A DNA stretch of 64,000 bases, from the NCBI GenBank assembly GCA_029582165.1, contig CM055870.1, forward strand, positions 42,825,513 to 42,889,512, in the 5' to 3' direction. The position numbers and the translations under genes are program-made. Shown here piece by piece: positions 32,930 to 45,439 of this stretch. Origin of the DNA: Portulaca oleracea (taxonomy: Eukaryota; Streptophyta; Magnoliopsida; Caryophyllales; Portulacaceae). The notes under the pieces are model-generated. The model searched no databases. It was not told the origin of the DNA and saw only the letters and a program-made list of their open reading frames with translations. Within the stretch, counting starts at the first letter, position 1. Each line of letters begins with the position of its first letter.

Positions 32930-34530
32930 TTTCTTGCTTTTCAAATGTATCTTATCGTTTCTAGTGAAGAAAAGACGCTTATCTTTAAAGTTCTCTTTCT
33001 CCCTATTCAAAAACATCATCTAATTGATGACCCAGTTCTTCCTCTTAATATGACTTGATTGGTGCACTCTCATTCCCAACAGTCCCCACGTCCAAATTTT
33101 TGCTACAATTTCACAATCTCAAAGAGCATGCTCCGCCAGTTTTTCTTCAGCATACCACGGACATCCAAAGGACCCTTTAAGGTACCATATCTTGTTAGAC
33201 CCTAGTGTCATTGGTCATCCTTGTCTTCCTCCAAAGGTTTCTTCCTGAGAACTTTGATGTATCTCTCGAAAAGATACTTTCATCACACCCCAGGTTTGCA
33301 TGTAGTATATGCTTCCACTGACTTTTTGTATGTTCATGATATGGTTTTTCCCAAATTCCATCTGCATTTTCTAGTTTTTTGTCTTTTTTCCAAAATTCCA
33401 GGTTGTTAGGCTGCAATTTTATTCATTTTCTGTTTTGTAGTTTCTGGAATGTCAGAAACAGTTAGGGTAGAATATGCTGTATGCATATGAGGTAGTGCTT
33501 CCTATATATTTGGGCAGAGAATGGAATGCAAGGCAGATGAAAATTACCTAAAATATTCTCTCTATCTTTTCCTTTGTCTAAATTTCTCCTCACTCTTGTC
33601 TGATTTCTTCTTCCTCAATACTCTCCCCCTCATAAATTCTCTTTTCTAGAAATTATACTGTAAACACTGCATCAGTTCACTTGAGAAGTCCAACTTTTGC
33701 CCTGTCCATCTAGCATGTCAACAACGATATGTGTATCGCTTCTAACTTTCCATTTCATAGCAACTTGACCTTGTCGGATGAATAAGTATGTTTTTCTGAT
33801 TCTTGGTGGAGGTTTGCATCTGTGGACCAAAGTAAAGCTACAATCAAAGCATTGATCTGTTGAGCAATTTCATATTGAATCTTGTACAGGGCTGAGTTAG
33901 TAAGGACCAATTTCTCCGCTTGGGAAAAGAGCTTTGGTTATCTCATGTACTGCTGACACCAAGAAACCAAATTGTGAAAGTTTATGCCTCTTTATCTGTG
34001 GCACAACACCCAGATACTTTTCAGAACATTTTGTCAATTGGTACCCGAAAATAATAGTCGTCCTTCTCCTCATCAGACACATCCAAGGAGACAATCATAT
34101 TAGGTTTTTAAGTAGTAAGACGTACTCTACATTAACCTCTGTGAACAACATAGAATCATCCGCAAATTAAAAAAAAGGCTAGAAATTGAGGGTGCCTAAT
34201 GAGCTACTTTAAAGCCCTTGATGAATCCATCTTCCTCAGCTTGTCTTTAGTTTTGAGAAAGAATCTCCATGCTAATATAAGAAAAAGTACAGAAATAAGA
34301 GGTATCCTTGGCCCTTGCTGTAATCAATGTTGAGGGATTATCTGATTCATTTACCGACAAAAGAGACACATTGCATGATCATCTGAACCCATTAACTGCA
34401 TTAAGTAGGAAAATTTATCTTCTCAAGGACCATCTCCACGGACCCAGTTAACATATTTCAGGCTTTGTTCATGTCTAATTTGAATGCCATAAACTGTTAT
34501 CTCGCTTCTTAAGGATAACGGTGGATCTGT
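32930..34530 (-). pseudogene. L1-type LINE remnant (RT and C-terminal region)
   Basis: On the minus strand the stretch SYISMEILSQN, then QAEEDGFIKGFKVA (about 34290-34200), is followed by ADDSMLFTEV (the DD pair of the RT active site, near 34150). Next comes a decayed FRVPIDKMF...VSGCC...IWFLGVS stretch (34030-33950). Farther down (33180-33080) EEKLAEHALFEIV resembles the zinc-binding C-terminus of plant LINE ORF2. Stops and frameshifts are frequent. It lies about 0.9 kb beyond the NAP1 stop codon, in the same orientation. Confidence 0.7.
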
Positions 34531-35386
34531 CTTTAAGTTATGTTTAGTTTTTGCAATTTATCATTGGTTTTGTTTTGTTTCTTCCTGGTGTTCAGAGTTC
34601 TCTTTAGGTTATGTACAGTTAGATATGCTTAAAACACACACACACACATATACATTAGAGTAAATTTGACAAAAATTACTAAAATCTACCAAAAATTACC
34701 AAAATTTAACTTTTACATAATTGTTTTTTTACCCATGAATTTGACACACCCTAAAATATTTCCTCCCAACTTAATCATGTCTTCAAAGTCCTGACCAAGT
34801 CAGATCTGAGAACATAACCAAAACTAATACTTCAAACTCTTGCCCAAGCAAAGTATGGAGGGATTAAATATTTAAATGCAACAGTTCACCCCTAAATTTT
34901 ACAGTCTAAAATAAGAATCTGCATCGTAATATTCCCATTGCAATACCCTCAAACTAGGAAGACATTCCAGAGAAAGTTTAGTGGTAGCTCAAGTCAACCA
35001 TATGAAAACAATAACACTGGCAAAGAATATGACATTATATAATCATACACGTAAAACCTCAGGGTTCACAATGAGTAGACAGAACTGAGCAAAATAAAAC
35101 CACCCAGTGACCCACGCAAACACTACCCACCAGGGGAGCCAGATAAAGATAACACAAAATTGAGCAAATAAAGCCAACTGTGAACTACACAGAGACAACC
35201 CACCAAAAAAAAAGATAAAAAAAAAAACAACAGCTTTTAGCCTGCCAAGGAGACAAAATTGAATCAGGCAATACGTAACACTTGAATCTCTATATCAAAA
35301 CTCTTACGGCAACTCAGGATGACACCACCATAGATGGGAGCGGACGATTTTGCTTAAGCTTCTTGAGCAGCTAAAATAAAAGGAAA
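34531..35386. other. NAP1 3' flank
   Basis: AT-rich sequence with a short (AC)n run at 34636-34649 and the presumed NAP1 3' UTR (the gene reads leftward and stops at 35387). No other feature is seen. Confidence 0.5.
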
Positions 35387-38300
35387 CTATTGTTGCTTGC
35401 ATTCAGGAGGGCGCTCCCCAGCCTGATCTTTTCCCGGCCGTACCCTTCCAGCCTTCACCAATGAAACAATATTGTAAAACACATACATCAAACACTATAG
35501 AAATACTAACCATAGCAAAACGTCACCATTAAAGACTCACCTTGGATTTAGATGATGTCTGCACACGACATAGCAAAAAGAATCAAAAATTAGAACAGGC
35601 TTTCCATTAACATGAATAATGTAACCTGAAAAAATTTTAAGCATAATGAAATGAGTGGGGAGATTATACCTTTTTCCTGTCTTTGGTTTCCTCCTCATCC
35701 TCATCCTCATCTTCATCATCGTCCTCGTCATCATCTTCCTCATCTTCATCATCTTCATCCTCATCGTCTTCATCCTCGTCATCTTCATCCTCATCATCCC
35801 CTACTTCAAAACCATCCTCTTGTGCAGCCTCTCCAGTAAACCAAGAGACAGCATGCGGAATAATCTTGTCCCGAATGGCAGAACTACATGATGAGATGAC
35901 AAAAAGAAGGGACTTAAAACAAGCCATCTAGGAACATATCATCAGGACTAAAAGAGCACATGTAACCGTTTATTGGTTTGTTCTAACTACTCACCCAATC
36001 TCATAGTCTTGCTCCATGAGAGCCTGAAGCTCCTCAGCCTGTTTATCATCGTATTAGTAAACGCACAACAAAAACATATGTAGAGGAACAATTGGTACAT
36101 GACATAAATATTTCAAGCTTACAGCATCCTCATCAAGATCATCATCATCTTCAGGAACCTCCGGAGGCTTGAAGAAGTTGAAGAAACTTTCACAATTTTC
36201 AGTCTTAGTGATAGGTTTGGTGTTTTTCGACCCCTTTTTCAGCTGCTTCTTCAGGATCTTTTGTGTCAAGCATTTTCCTGGGTACCACTCAATCTCAGTC
36301 CTGAAACGCAAACACAAAAGATAAAATACGTCACCTGCCTTTCATTGCAAAACTGTAGGGCTCACTGCATTTGAAACATTCAGAAAGAAACCTGTATTCC
36401 CAACCACCCTACCCCTGAGGCCCCAAACACAAAAAAGAATAAAAAGAAACAGAGAAACACTCATATACAGCTAATTTAGAAGCAAGTAAGCACTAGACCT
36501 AACAAATTTTGATCTGACCCAAACTCACCCGAGATTTATGGATTTCAAACACAACTTTTTCGGTCCATACCAGAAATTTAGACCTGGCAGAATTTGACCC
36601 GACCCAAAAAACAGAGCGAGCCTGCCCGAAGGGTTTTGAACACAATTTCCAAATCCATAGCCTAAATAAACCCAAAAACAACCTGTACCAAACCTGACCC
36701 ACTTGCCTACACAACTTGACAGATCTAGCAAGCACAAATAACAGGCAACCAGTTGCACCACCCTATCTAAGGCCACCAAAGATTGATTGAATAAAGAATA
36801 AAGAATAAAGAATAAAGAATACACTGCTTACCCTATCGCCTTCTCCAAAATGGGTTCATCTTCATCAATCATGTGGTATGTTTTTGTAAGAACTTCATTT
36901 TTGAAATACGGATTAGTATCGAAGAAGAATTCAAGCTTGAAGCCCTTAGGGTCATCAATCCTAGCCCATCTGATGTCTTTAAGATATTCGAGGGCCCCTT
37001 CATCGCGTTCTGTAATCTGAAATCCAGGAGTTACTCATGTTAGCAATTATTCTTTGAGCAAGGTAAAACAACGATTGAAAGAGCTCAGAAATAGCATGTG
37101 GGTAACTCTCACCACATCCTCAAGTATCTCATGGGTTTTCATAGCAGTAAGCCAAAAATTAGGCACTCCTTTTTCTGCTGCAAGCATGAACAAAAAAGTA
37201 ATGTATCATACAAGAACTTTAATAAGCTTACAAACAAAAACAATAGCAAACAAAACAAAATGGGCATCACAAAGAAATCTATGGAACCTTCTACAGCCTT
37301 TTCCTCTCCCTCCTCTTTAGCAGTAGTCTCATTTGTAACTCCCTCGACTTCAACTACACCATTGACAATTTCATATCTCTACAATATCACAGGAATAAAA
37401 CCAGCATCAATACAAAGAAACATTTCCCTCAGAGCTGCCAAGAAAACAAATAATGGAGAGAAAAAGAAAACTCTTTGATTGAAAATGTACATACTTTTGT
37501 GTAGAGTGGCTCGTAAAGTTTCTGATATTTAGCTTCAAGAGCAGCCCTCTCCTCTAAAAATTTTGCTTCAAGTTCATCATGTTGACCCTGTACACAAAGG
37601 TAAATCAGCAATGGAACTTGGATCTCAAGCTCGAGATGAAGCAATATTTACAAATAGGAAATCCAGTTTAATATCTCTATAATTATTGTTCACCAGTAAT
37701 TTAAATGAAGTGGGAACAATGATCTTAAACATGACACGTCAAAGATAACCCCAATCAAAATCTTGTCTCTGTTGCTAACCTAACATCTCGCAGTGGCCCA
37801 TCAACAACATTGACTTAACTTAGAATCTTAGCACTAACATAAGAGAGAAAGAAAAAAAATGAAAAAAAAAATTCAGGCTCCATAAGTTTCTCATCTCTAT
37901 CAATACCATGAATTTATTACGAGCAGAAATATGTCCAAGCAACTTTTTGCAAGATGTCATATAACCGCAGAATGTCCAAAGAAAAACATGATAGGATGAT
38001 AGACAACTTTCTCAAATGGTATAAAGTGATTAAGATAGCAAAACCGTCTATTTTCGGCAACAGATGATAAGAGCAGAATTACCAGTAGAGAAAGTAAAAA
38101 CTCTAGATTGAATAATAACTTTAATCTACCCCTAAAAGCCCAGATAAACTTTCCCCGTCCCTAATTCCCAAAAAGCATAATTTCCAAAATCAGATGACAT
38201 CGCGAAAGCTCAGATTGTTTCCTCCTATAACTAAGCTCATAAACTCCTCAAACTTAAGTCTGAAGTGAGACAAGGAGATCAAAGAACACAACTTTCTGCT

Positions 38301-38831
38301 GAATTGTTGCCCACAAAGATGCAGAAGTCCCAAATACAGAACTACCAACAAGTTAATAGCAATTCACACCATCAACAGTGGCTACAATTTTTCTCACAAA
38401 GGTGGCGACCTAATGCTAAAACAATCAAACAGAAATTCACCTACTCAGATTATGGTAGCCAGAAACGCCCAATTAAACAAACGAAAATTACATCTTCAAA
38501 ACCAAAACCAACTCAACAATCAAAGGGACAACACTAGATAAACAAGGAGAGAAAGATGACCTGGATCTTTTGCAGAACTTCAACACGCTTGCGAACATTG
38601 GGAGTTAGGGATTCGAGCACATCTGGACGGGGGATGCCTAGCTGCAACTTATCCTGCGATTGAACAAAGAAAGCAAGGTGTTTAACTGTTTATACAAAAA
38701 CCCATAAAACAAAAGCTAAAAGTGGCATGCGTAATCAAAACCGAGTTGAATCTGGAGAGAAAGAAGGGGAAAACCTTTAGAGTGGCAGCAAGTTCAGCAA
38801 TGTTAATTTGATCCTTGGCGTTGTCACTCAT
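35387..38831 (-). CDS. NAP1: Nucleosome assembly protein 1 (NAP1), 366 residues, 11 exons
   Basis: Exons (minus): 38831-38775, 38653-38561, 37587-37495, 37378-37288, 37174-37113, 37016-36832, 36300-36123, 36038-35995, 35883-35670, 35558-35541, 35452-35387. All splice sites are GT-AG and the phases close on 367 codons. NAP1 is a histone H2A-H2B chaperone that shuttles between cytosol and nucleus. The N-terminal helix ([16 protein letters not shown]) and dimerisation helix lead into the core: [67 protein letters not shown]. An Asp/Glu tract follows (about residues 291-330). The protein ends in CKQQ, the CaaX farnesylation box of plant NAP1;1-3 type proteins. Length is normal for the family (about 370). 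Nothing is broken. Confidence 0.96.
36494..36727. mobile_element. Short hAT MITE in NAP1 intron 6
   Basis: It starts TAGACCTAACAAATTTTG and ends CAACTTGACAGATCTA, flanked by GTAAGCAC (36486-36493) and GCAAGCAC (36728-36735), 7 of 8 identical. Its tips (TAGACCTnnCAA) and internal GACCCGACCC motifs relate it to the 2.5 kb hAT at 20552-23047. Confidence 0.75.
36789..36820 (+). repeat. (GAATAAA)n minisatellite, 4.5 units
   Basis: Perfect 7-bp repeats lie 12 bp beyond the donor of NAP1 exon 6, immediately inside intron 6. Confidence 0.95.
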
Positions 38832-38953
38832 GGTGTTGTTTCAGTTTAGAGAAAGGAGAAAGAGAAAGAGAGAAAGGGTTTTGGGTATGGCAGCGGAGAG
38901 ATAGGGGAAGAGAAGTTTTAGGGTTTTAGAGGGACAAGACAACTCACAACCCG

Positions 38954-39004
<51 letters not shown>

Positions 39005-39006
39005 AG
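38832..39006 (-). promoter_or_regulatory. NAP1 5' leader/promoter with telo-box and GA repeat
   Basis: The 5' leader on the minus strand is GA-rich, with (GA)n at 38958-39003. It contains TAAAACCCTAAAA (38916-38928), a telo-box core (AAACCCTA) common in promoters of plant replication and translation genes. That would suit cell-cycle-linked expression of a histone chaperone. The transcription start was not determined. Confidence 0.55.
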
Positions 39007-41464
39007 AATTTCTGTTTCCCCTTGCCTCACTTCTCTTCTCAATTCATTCCTTGTCCTTCCCAACAAGCAACTTATTATGGATGTGGCCTCTCTTGTCGGC
39101 ATAGGGTTCTAGGGCAGGCCCATTGGACCTTAGTATTTTCATATGTTGTTTTCCTACCCCTTGTCAGGAGCTCATGGCCAGTTTCGTATGTTATGGAAAT
39201 TAGAAATCATATCGAGAACGAGAACGAGAACGAGAACGAGAACGAGAACTCACAATGGAAACAAAAATGAAAATGTGTTTATGAATTTCAACTTTCTTAT
39301 TTGTTAAGTAATAATCTAAAATGGGAGGAATGGGAGGAATGGGAGTGAGATTCAAAACAAGTACACATTTACCAAAAATATTTTTGACTAATTTAAATAT
39401 GGTGAGGTACTATTCGTAATCTTAATTAATTATAGGGATAATGTAGATATTTAACATTGGTTTATGAATTGAAAAAAAAAACTATTTGCACAGAATTTGG
39501 GGTACCGAATATGACACAAACTGATTTTTTTTAAAAAAATAAACTACTTTATTTTTCTCTTCATACTTAAACACCTGCTCCAACACAACTCCATTTATAT
39601 TTAGATCAATCATCAGACTTATCTCTCTCTAAAATTTCCCCTGTCTCTGTCTCTCTATACTCAATGTAAAAACAACAAATCCATGGGAAACCTTTGCTGC
39701 GAAATCCAACTGCACATCAATGGCCAACAAAATTTTTATTCAAGCAGGTAGAAGGCAACACACATACATTCATATACTCAAATAAGAATCATCCATCTCA
39801 CCGAAGCTATAACCATTAACCATGACCATGACATAACAATTACAATCTTTAACATCGATCTCCAGCGATGAGGGAGTTCGAGAAGACTAGTGATGGAATT
39901 TTTAGCATCAGAAGCCATAATAAACCTCTAAAAACTGAGACTCATCTCGCATAGGTCTTAGATGGAAGCTCAGAAGCTCAAGTTATCTCCATGTTTTTGA
40001 GCCAATAATCAAAACTGTGGTGAGAAGATGAATTTAATAGTCTCTTAATATTCTATCCAGTATATGGGGATATTGACTAAGCGAGATCCACACTTGAAAA
40101 AATTGTTGCCAATGAGGTTATTGGCTAGCTTTGAAGGGAAGCCTGCACCTTATTTAGAATAGAATAACAAGGATACTGTCTGAGTAGTTGAGGGATTGAA
40201 AAGTCTAATGGTGGAAACCGAGAAACAAATGATAGGTATGTAGAACAATATAAAGTGATCCTATTTTACTGTGGCAAACACCAAGGACATATTCTCAATG
40301 TTGTTGTTTTCCTAGTAACCTTACATAATTCTGACTTGGTAAGAGATTGTAAACAAATTTATTAGAAAATTAAAAAAAAAACACGTCCAGTATATGTCCC
40401 ATTCAGTGGTCGAGATTCTGTGCCAATAGAATAATTGTTATGAATTACCATTGTTTCCTCTAATAATAAATTCAATTAGTGGGAGTTGGAGTTTCTATTC
40501 ACATTCTCATTCCCTCAGTTTTTTACAATTTCCAGAAACACAAACATGTATATTGTATTAGTACCAAGTTACATATTCTCATTCCCACTCTCAAACTCCC
40601 TCGTACCAAACAGCCCGTTATTGATATACTTTATGCAGATTATTTAGGTAGATATCTTGCGAGAAGAATCTCCAAGACTTTCTTTGTACTTAGTACTTAC
40701 GTTTACCAAAAAAAAAAAAAAAACTTATGTGGCCTCTCATGATTAGGAGCTTTTCTTTCAGATTACTATAAGGACAAAATCCAGCATTCAAAACATCAAC
40801 CAGCTAGAATTAAGGGTGTTCACGGTCCGGTTCAATGTTATTTCAGCCTTTTCGAAGCGATGTACCGAGTAAAATGGTTTACTAAAAACGTAAATCAAAA
40901 CCAGAACCGGATAACCCGATGCATCGGATATCGATGCACTGGGTTTAACAATTTGGTTTAGTGGTTAACCGCATCTACCCTGATTTTCTTAACAATAAAT
41001 TTGTCAGATTAATATCCAACTAAAATTGTTTGACAATTTCACTTAAACTTTGTACAATAATAAATTTGCGAGATGTTCTAAAAGTTAAAGTGAGGCATTT
41101 CGAATGTTGAGAAAAATACTAGGATGGATTGTTCACTAAATTAGTAAACTAGCAAAGGATAGTATAATATAAACCCCAAAAATTATACTAAATGAAAATA
41201 AATAAATAAATAAATACATACATAAAAATTGAGGAGGGAAACCCATTGGGTCCCCTGGGCAGTGAGCTGGCGTCTGATAGTGAGCTAAAATCAAATTTTT
41301 GTTTTGTAAATTTACTACTTTGTAATCAAATTCATATAATTACTTTTCTATTTCGTAATGTTTTAATATATATATATATACGTTGGAAGAATTGTATGAG
41401 TATTATTCCAAAAGGCACTTAGGCCAAACAAATACGATCTATGCGAAAAATAATTTGTACATTT
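39007..41464. other. Intergenic, repeat-derived sequence
   Basis: A (GAGAAC)6 hexamer array lies at 39214-39249. GGCCAGTTTCGTA at 39178 and the inverted GTACCAAACAGCCC near 40603 might be the ends of an old Harbinger-like element, but no TSD was found. The segment from 40814 to about 40980 (AGGGTGTTCACGGTCCGG) has the look of a hAT MITE, again without clear borders. A short (AAAT)n/(ATAC)n tract lies near 41200-41225. No gene is seen. Confidence 0.45.
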
Positions 41465-42973
41465 CGTACGACCCCGGGAAAATTCCATTGGTACCCTACG
41501 CGACGTATGACAAGTCGAAAGAGGTGTTTAGTCTTTAAGGGATTTAATTGAATTTTTACATATTAAAAATGTCCACATGAAATGTTTGAATTTTATTTTG
41601 AACATTAAAATTTATAATATACCCGAAATAAATAAGAAAACTAGAAAAATCAGAAATAATTAGTACGAAAATTGAGGCGATGGGATTACTCACCATCGAC
41701 CCAGCGCCATGTCGGTTTGCTCGGCGCTCGGATCGTGACTCGGCTTTTCTCGAATGCCTGGGCGTTGGCAGTGAGCTTGGGCCAACAGTTTTTGTATTCG
41801 AACTATTTCGGGAAATAAATAAATTTTAAAATTCGAATAAAGACCACATTCCGAATGAATCAAATTCAATCGAATTTATTTTTTAGGAGTCGCCAATTAA
41901 TTTTTAAGAGAAATAATAAACTCGTATTTTTTAACTCTACGTAACCGCGAACCATGAGATTCAGATCGGGGGGTAAGGTTACGAATTCGAAAGTAAAAAC
42001 CTTCTAATCCGCCCGTTCGAAGAACGGAGACTACTAGATCGGTTTATTAAAGAAGAGAGTAGAGAGGGAGAATTAATTAGATTAATTGATGTTATTTAGA
42101 TGCATCCGGAAAATAAATGCGATAATAATAAGAATGCGATAAATGAATGAAAGCTATAAATAAATAAAAGCAATAAAGAACAAATTAAAGTTATCTTCTC
42201 AAGTAATCCTATTTAGATTAGTCATAATTGATATTAATATCAAGATTACGATGTTATTGGTGATTACAAGAAAATAATAACGAGAATAAAAAATGCGGAA
42301 ATAAAAAAAATGCCAGAATGCATGTATGCAAATGAGAGAGGGAGAGAAGAAGAGAAATCCACCTAGTGTCAATACTCCCAAGTGGTTTCGGTGTGTAAAA
42401 ATAAAGTGTGAAGTGAGGGTATTTATAGGGTAGGTGAGTGAGGGGAGATTAGGTTTAGGATAGCTAAAAATAGCATATGTGCTAAAAAAAGCCAATTTGC
42501 TAAAATTAGTCAACAGGCCGGTCTGCCTGGCGTGAAAACCGAGATCGGCTTGCGCAGCACGTGACCCGAGGATAAAGATCCGGGTAAATAGGCTGCGGGC
42601 AGACCCGCAGAGGCGCATGCGCATCGCACGACGCGCTCCCAAGGCCCCAACATCGCGCCAGAAGCGACCCGAGATAGGAAAATCCGGGTCGCTGACCCGC
42701 GTGCAGGCCAGCCTAGCGCCCAAACCTTGCTCGGGTTCTGAGCAGCGCCTCGGGCTGCGTGCCAGGTGCATTTTTGGGTCTATTTCTTTTGGGCTGATTT
42801 CTTTTGTTGGGTTGTTTTTTGTGGGCTATTTTTGTGGTGTTTTGTGGTATTTTTCTCTCATTTTTGCATTTCAAGCATATTTTGACATTTTACCTAGGCT
42901 AAAAAATAATAATAAAAAGAAATACTAGAAAATAAAATTACAATATTACAATGACACTTTTTGGGTGTCTACA
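41465..42973 (-). repeat. 3' LTR (1.5 kb) of the non-coding element
   Basis: The left LTR spans from CGTACGACCCCGGG (the TG border mutated to CG) to GGGTGTCTACA. It includes a GC-rich segment at 42580-42770 with GACCCG/CGGGTC motifs, also found in the interior repeat array at 45440-46380. Confidence 0.82.
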
Positions 42974-43120
42974 GTTAGCCCCCACTTTGATCAAGTCCGA
43001 GTAGGACGCTGATCAAAGTATTCAAAGACACCAAAAGGGCGAGATGCTGTAATAGTGATTTCTTGAGGCTAGGTGACACTTGGAAGCGAAAGTCATGTGC
43101 CGGATGTATGAATTGTGGCT

Positions 43121-43840
43121 AATTGACATTTGGAAACAATATCCTATGTCTTTGATGATTGCTGACGCTTGGAAGCAACTGTTCTGCACCTAACTGTACT
43201 TCAAACTTCTGCCACCGTATTTTAAACGCCCGACAACCGGCTGAACTGACATCGTACTGTTAACGCCCGACGTCCGGCTGTATTGACATTCGGAAACAAT
43301 ATCCTATGTCTTTGTTGATTGTCGACGCTTGGAAGCAATCGCCCGCGCCTAATCAGATTTCAAACTTCTGTCATCGTATTTTAAATGCCCGACGACTTGC
43401 TGAACTGACATCGTATTGTTAACGCCCGACGTCCGGCTGAATTGACATTCGGAAACAATATCCTATGTCTTTATTGATTGTCGACGCTTGGAAGCAACTG
43501 TCCTGCGCCTAATTGTATTTCAAACTTCTGTCATCGTATTTTAAACGCCCGACGACCGGCTGAACTGACATCGTACTATTAACGCCCGACGTCCGGCTGA
43601 ATTGACATTCGGAAACAATATCCTATGTCTTTGTTGATTGTCGACGCTTGGAAGCAACTGTCCTGCGCCTAATTGTATTTCAAACTTCTGTCATCATATT
43701 TTAAATGCCCGACGACCGGCTGAACTGACATCGTACTATTAACGCCCGACGTCCGGCTGAATTGACATCTTACTATTAACACCCGATCACAGGCTGAATT
43801 GACATCGTACTATTAACGCCCAATGACAGGCTGAATTGAC
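43121..43840 (+). repeat. Tandem array of ~160-bp units
   Basis: Units start at about 43121, 43281, 43440 and 43600, with a partial fifth. Each begins ATTGACATTYGGAAACAATA and contains GTCGACGCTTGGAAGCAA and two ACGCCCGACnnCCGGCTGAA segments. After 43760 only the roughly 40-bp ACATCGTACTATTAACGCCC subunit is repeated. The array lies directly inside the 3' LTR and polypurine tract, and GTTAGCCCCCA occurs on both sides of it. Confidence 0.93.
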
Positions 43841-45439
43841 AACGTTAGCCCCCAATGTGCAAACTGGGTGTGGTGATCAAAATTCGAACTTATCTTCATA
43901 TTATTTTCTGAGTGTATGAACATAAATAATTCTCTTCAAAATAAAATATGTCATAATTTTGTCGTTTCTCCTTTGAAAATTAACAAATTTTCTAAGTATA
44001 TGGATATTTAATCTCCATATTTCTTTTGAAAATTTTTAATTTAATTTTAACGCTCCGCACTGCGTCGCACTTCTCTTGATTTAATTAATTTATTTTCTGA
44101 GTATACAAAATTATTTTGTATTTCTTTTGAAAATATAAATAAGAAAACCTGAGTGTGCAACAATAATCCTCCCGGTGGAAAATTGGAGCGTGGCGCGGTT
44201 GGAGTATTGATGAATTTAGCTTGAGTTTGAATCTTGAAACAACAATCGAACAAAACTTGAATAGTAGAGGAAGGATATGACCTTGAGCTAGGTAATCCAC
44301 AACTAGGTCTCACACCCCCACCATTACTATCATAGGTAATCCACTAGATAATCAATAAAGGAATGACTTGCTAACACCACCATTAACAAATGGGTAAAGT
44401 AAGAACACGATTTTGGGAGAGAAAAGGGAGAAACCCTAACATTGCATTAGCAAATCATTCATAAACATAAGCTACCTTCAAAAAGAGGCTTAAACAAAGT
44501 ATTTATACTAAAAAGAAATAAACCAAAACTCACCGCTTCAAGTCGGGAAAACACACGCAGGAAAAGGGATACCGCAAGTGCTGTCCTGGAGATCGCAGGT
44601 GCAGTCCTGGAGACCATAGGTGCGGTATCCGTCTGTGCAGAGGAGGTAGCGGGCAGTTTTTCCCTGCCGACTTCAAACGCGTATAACTTCTTCATCTGAA
44701 CTCCGTTTTAGGCTTGTAAGATATCGATGGAAAGCTCTTGGTGTGTACTTTAAGCTCCCAAAATTTGAGACCAATCAGAGTTAAATTGGAGGAGTTATGA
44801 CCCAAAGAGTGAAGACGCATTCATTCCGACATTCCACGTTGAACCGTTTGCGCTTATTCTTGTCGAAGAACTCCGAACCTTTTTTTAAAGGCCCGAAGTA
44901 AGTCCTAATGAGGACCCATAGCTCCACTCCTATGGTCCGGGGTCCTATTTGAAATGGATGCCACACCCGATGCCGATCAACTCATGACTCCAGGGCACCG
45001 AGTCTACCTTGAAATGGATCCCACCCCCGACCTTGAAATCGTCTTGCTTGTTTTTCATGGAAAGAGTGCGGGAGGACTTGGTGCCCATGAAAAGTGAGTC
45101 TTGGGCCTCATCCCGATACGTTCCAAAAATATTGGTCAACTGATTGATTAATCATTTAAATTGATAGTCAACTATTAAAATAATCAGTCAAATGGACTAA
45201 CATATTTTTTAAAAAAAAAAAAAATTTGAAGATGGGGGAGTGTAAGGAATGTTGCGAGTAATAAAAGTGGTATTACTTTTGTTAAGTGTGTAGACCAACA
45301 CTTGTCCTTTCCTCTTCACAAAGTTCCTTCTTCTCTTTCTACAAAGTTCCATCTTCATTCCTTCATTTCAAACTTCACATCTCCATACTGCGTGCAAACC
45401 AACACAAATACTCCGATAAGCTTGCAGTCCACCAACGTG
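43841..45439. other. Non-coding interior of the LTR element
   Basis: Mixed AT-rich sequence without a recognisable gene. The part from 44200 to 45260 reads like foreign, retrotransposon-derived non-coding DNA (a long A run at 45210-45224 followed by GGGGGAGTGTAAGGAATG), but no paired termini were found. Confidence 0.4.

Noticed and set aside
35664..35931. Open frames of poly-Ser or poly-His/Leu opposite NAP1 exon 9
   Set aside because: They are antisense or shifted readings of the GAT/GAA codons of the acidic tract.
39178..40610. Possible Harbinger-like element (GGCCAGTTTCGTA ... GTACCAAACAGCCC)
   Set aside because: Only about a dozen bases match and no TTA/TAA duplication could be found at both ends.
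40814..40985. Possible hAT MITE beginning AGGGTGTTCACGGTCCGG
   Set aside because: Composition is suggestive, but the right end and 8-bp duplication are not convincing.
42199..42771. 190-codon minus-strand frame
   Set aside because: Lies entirely within the LTR of the non-coding element and shows no domain.
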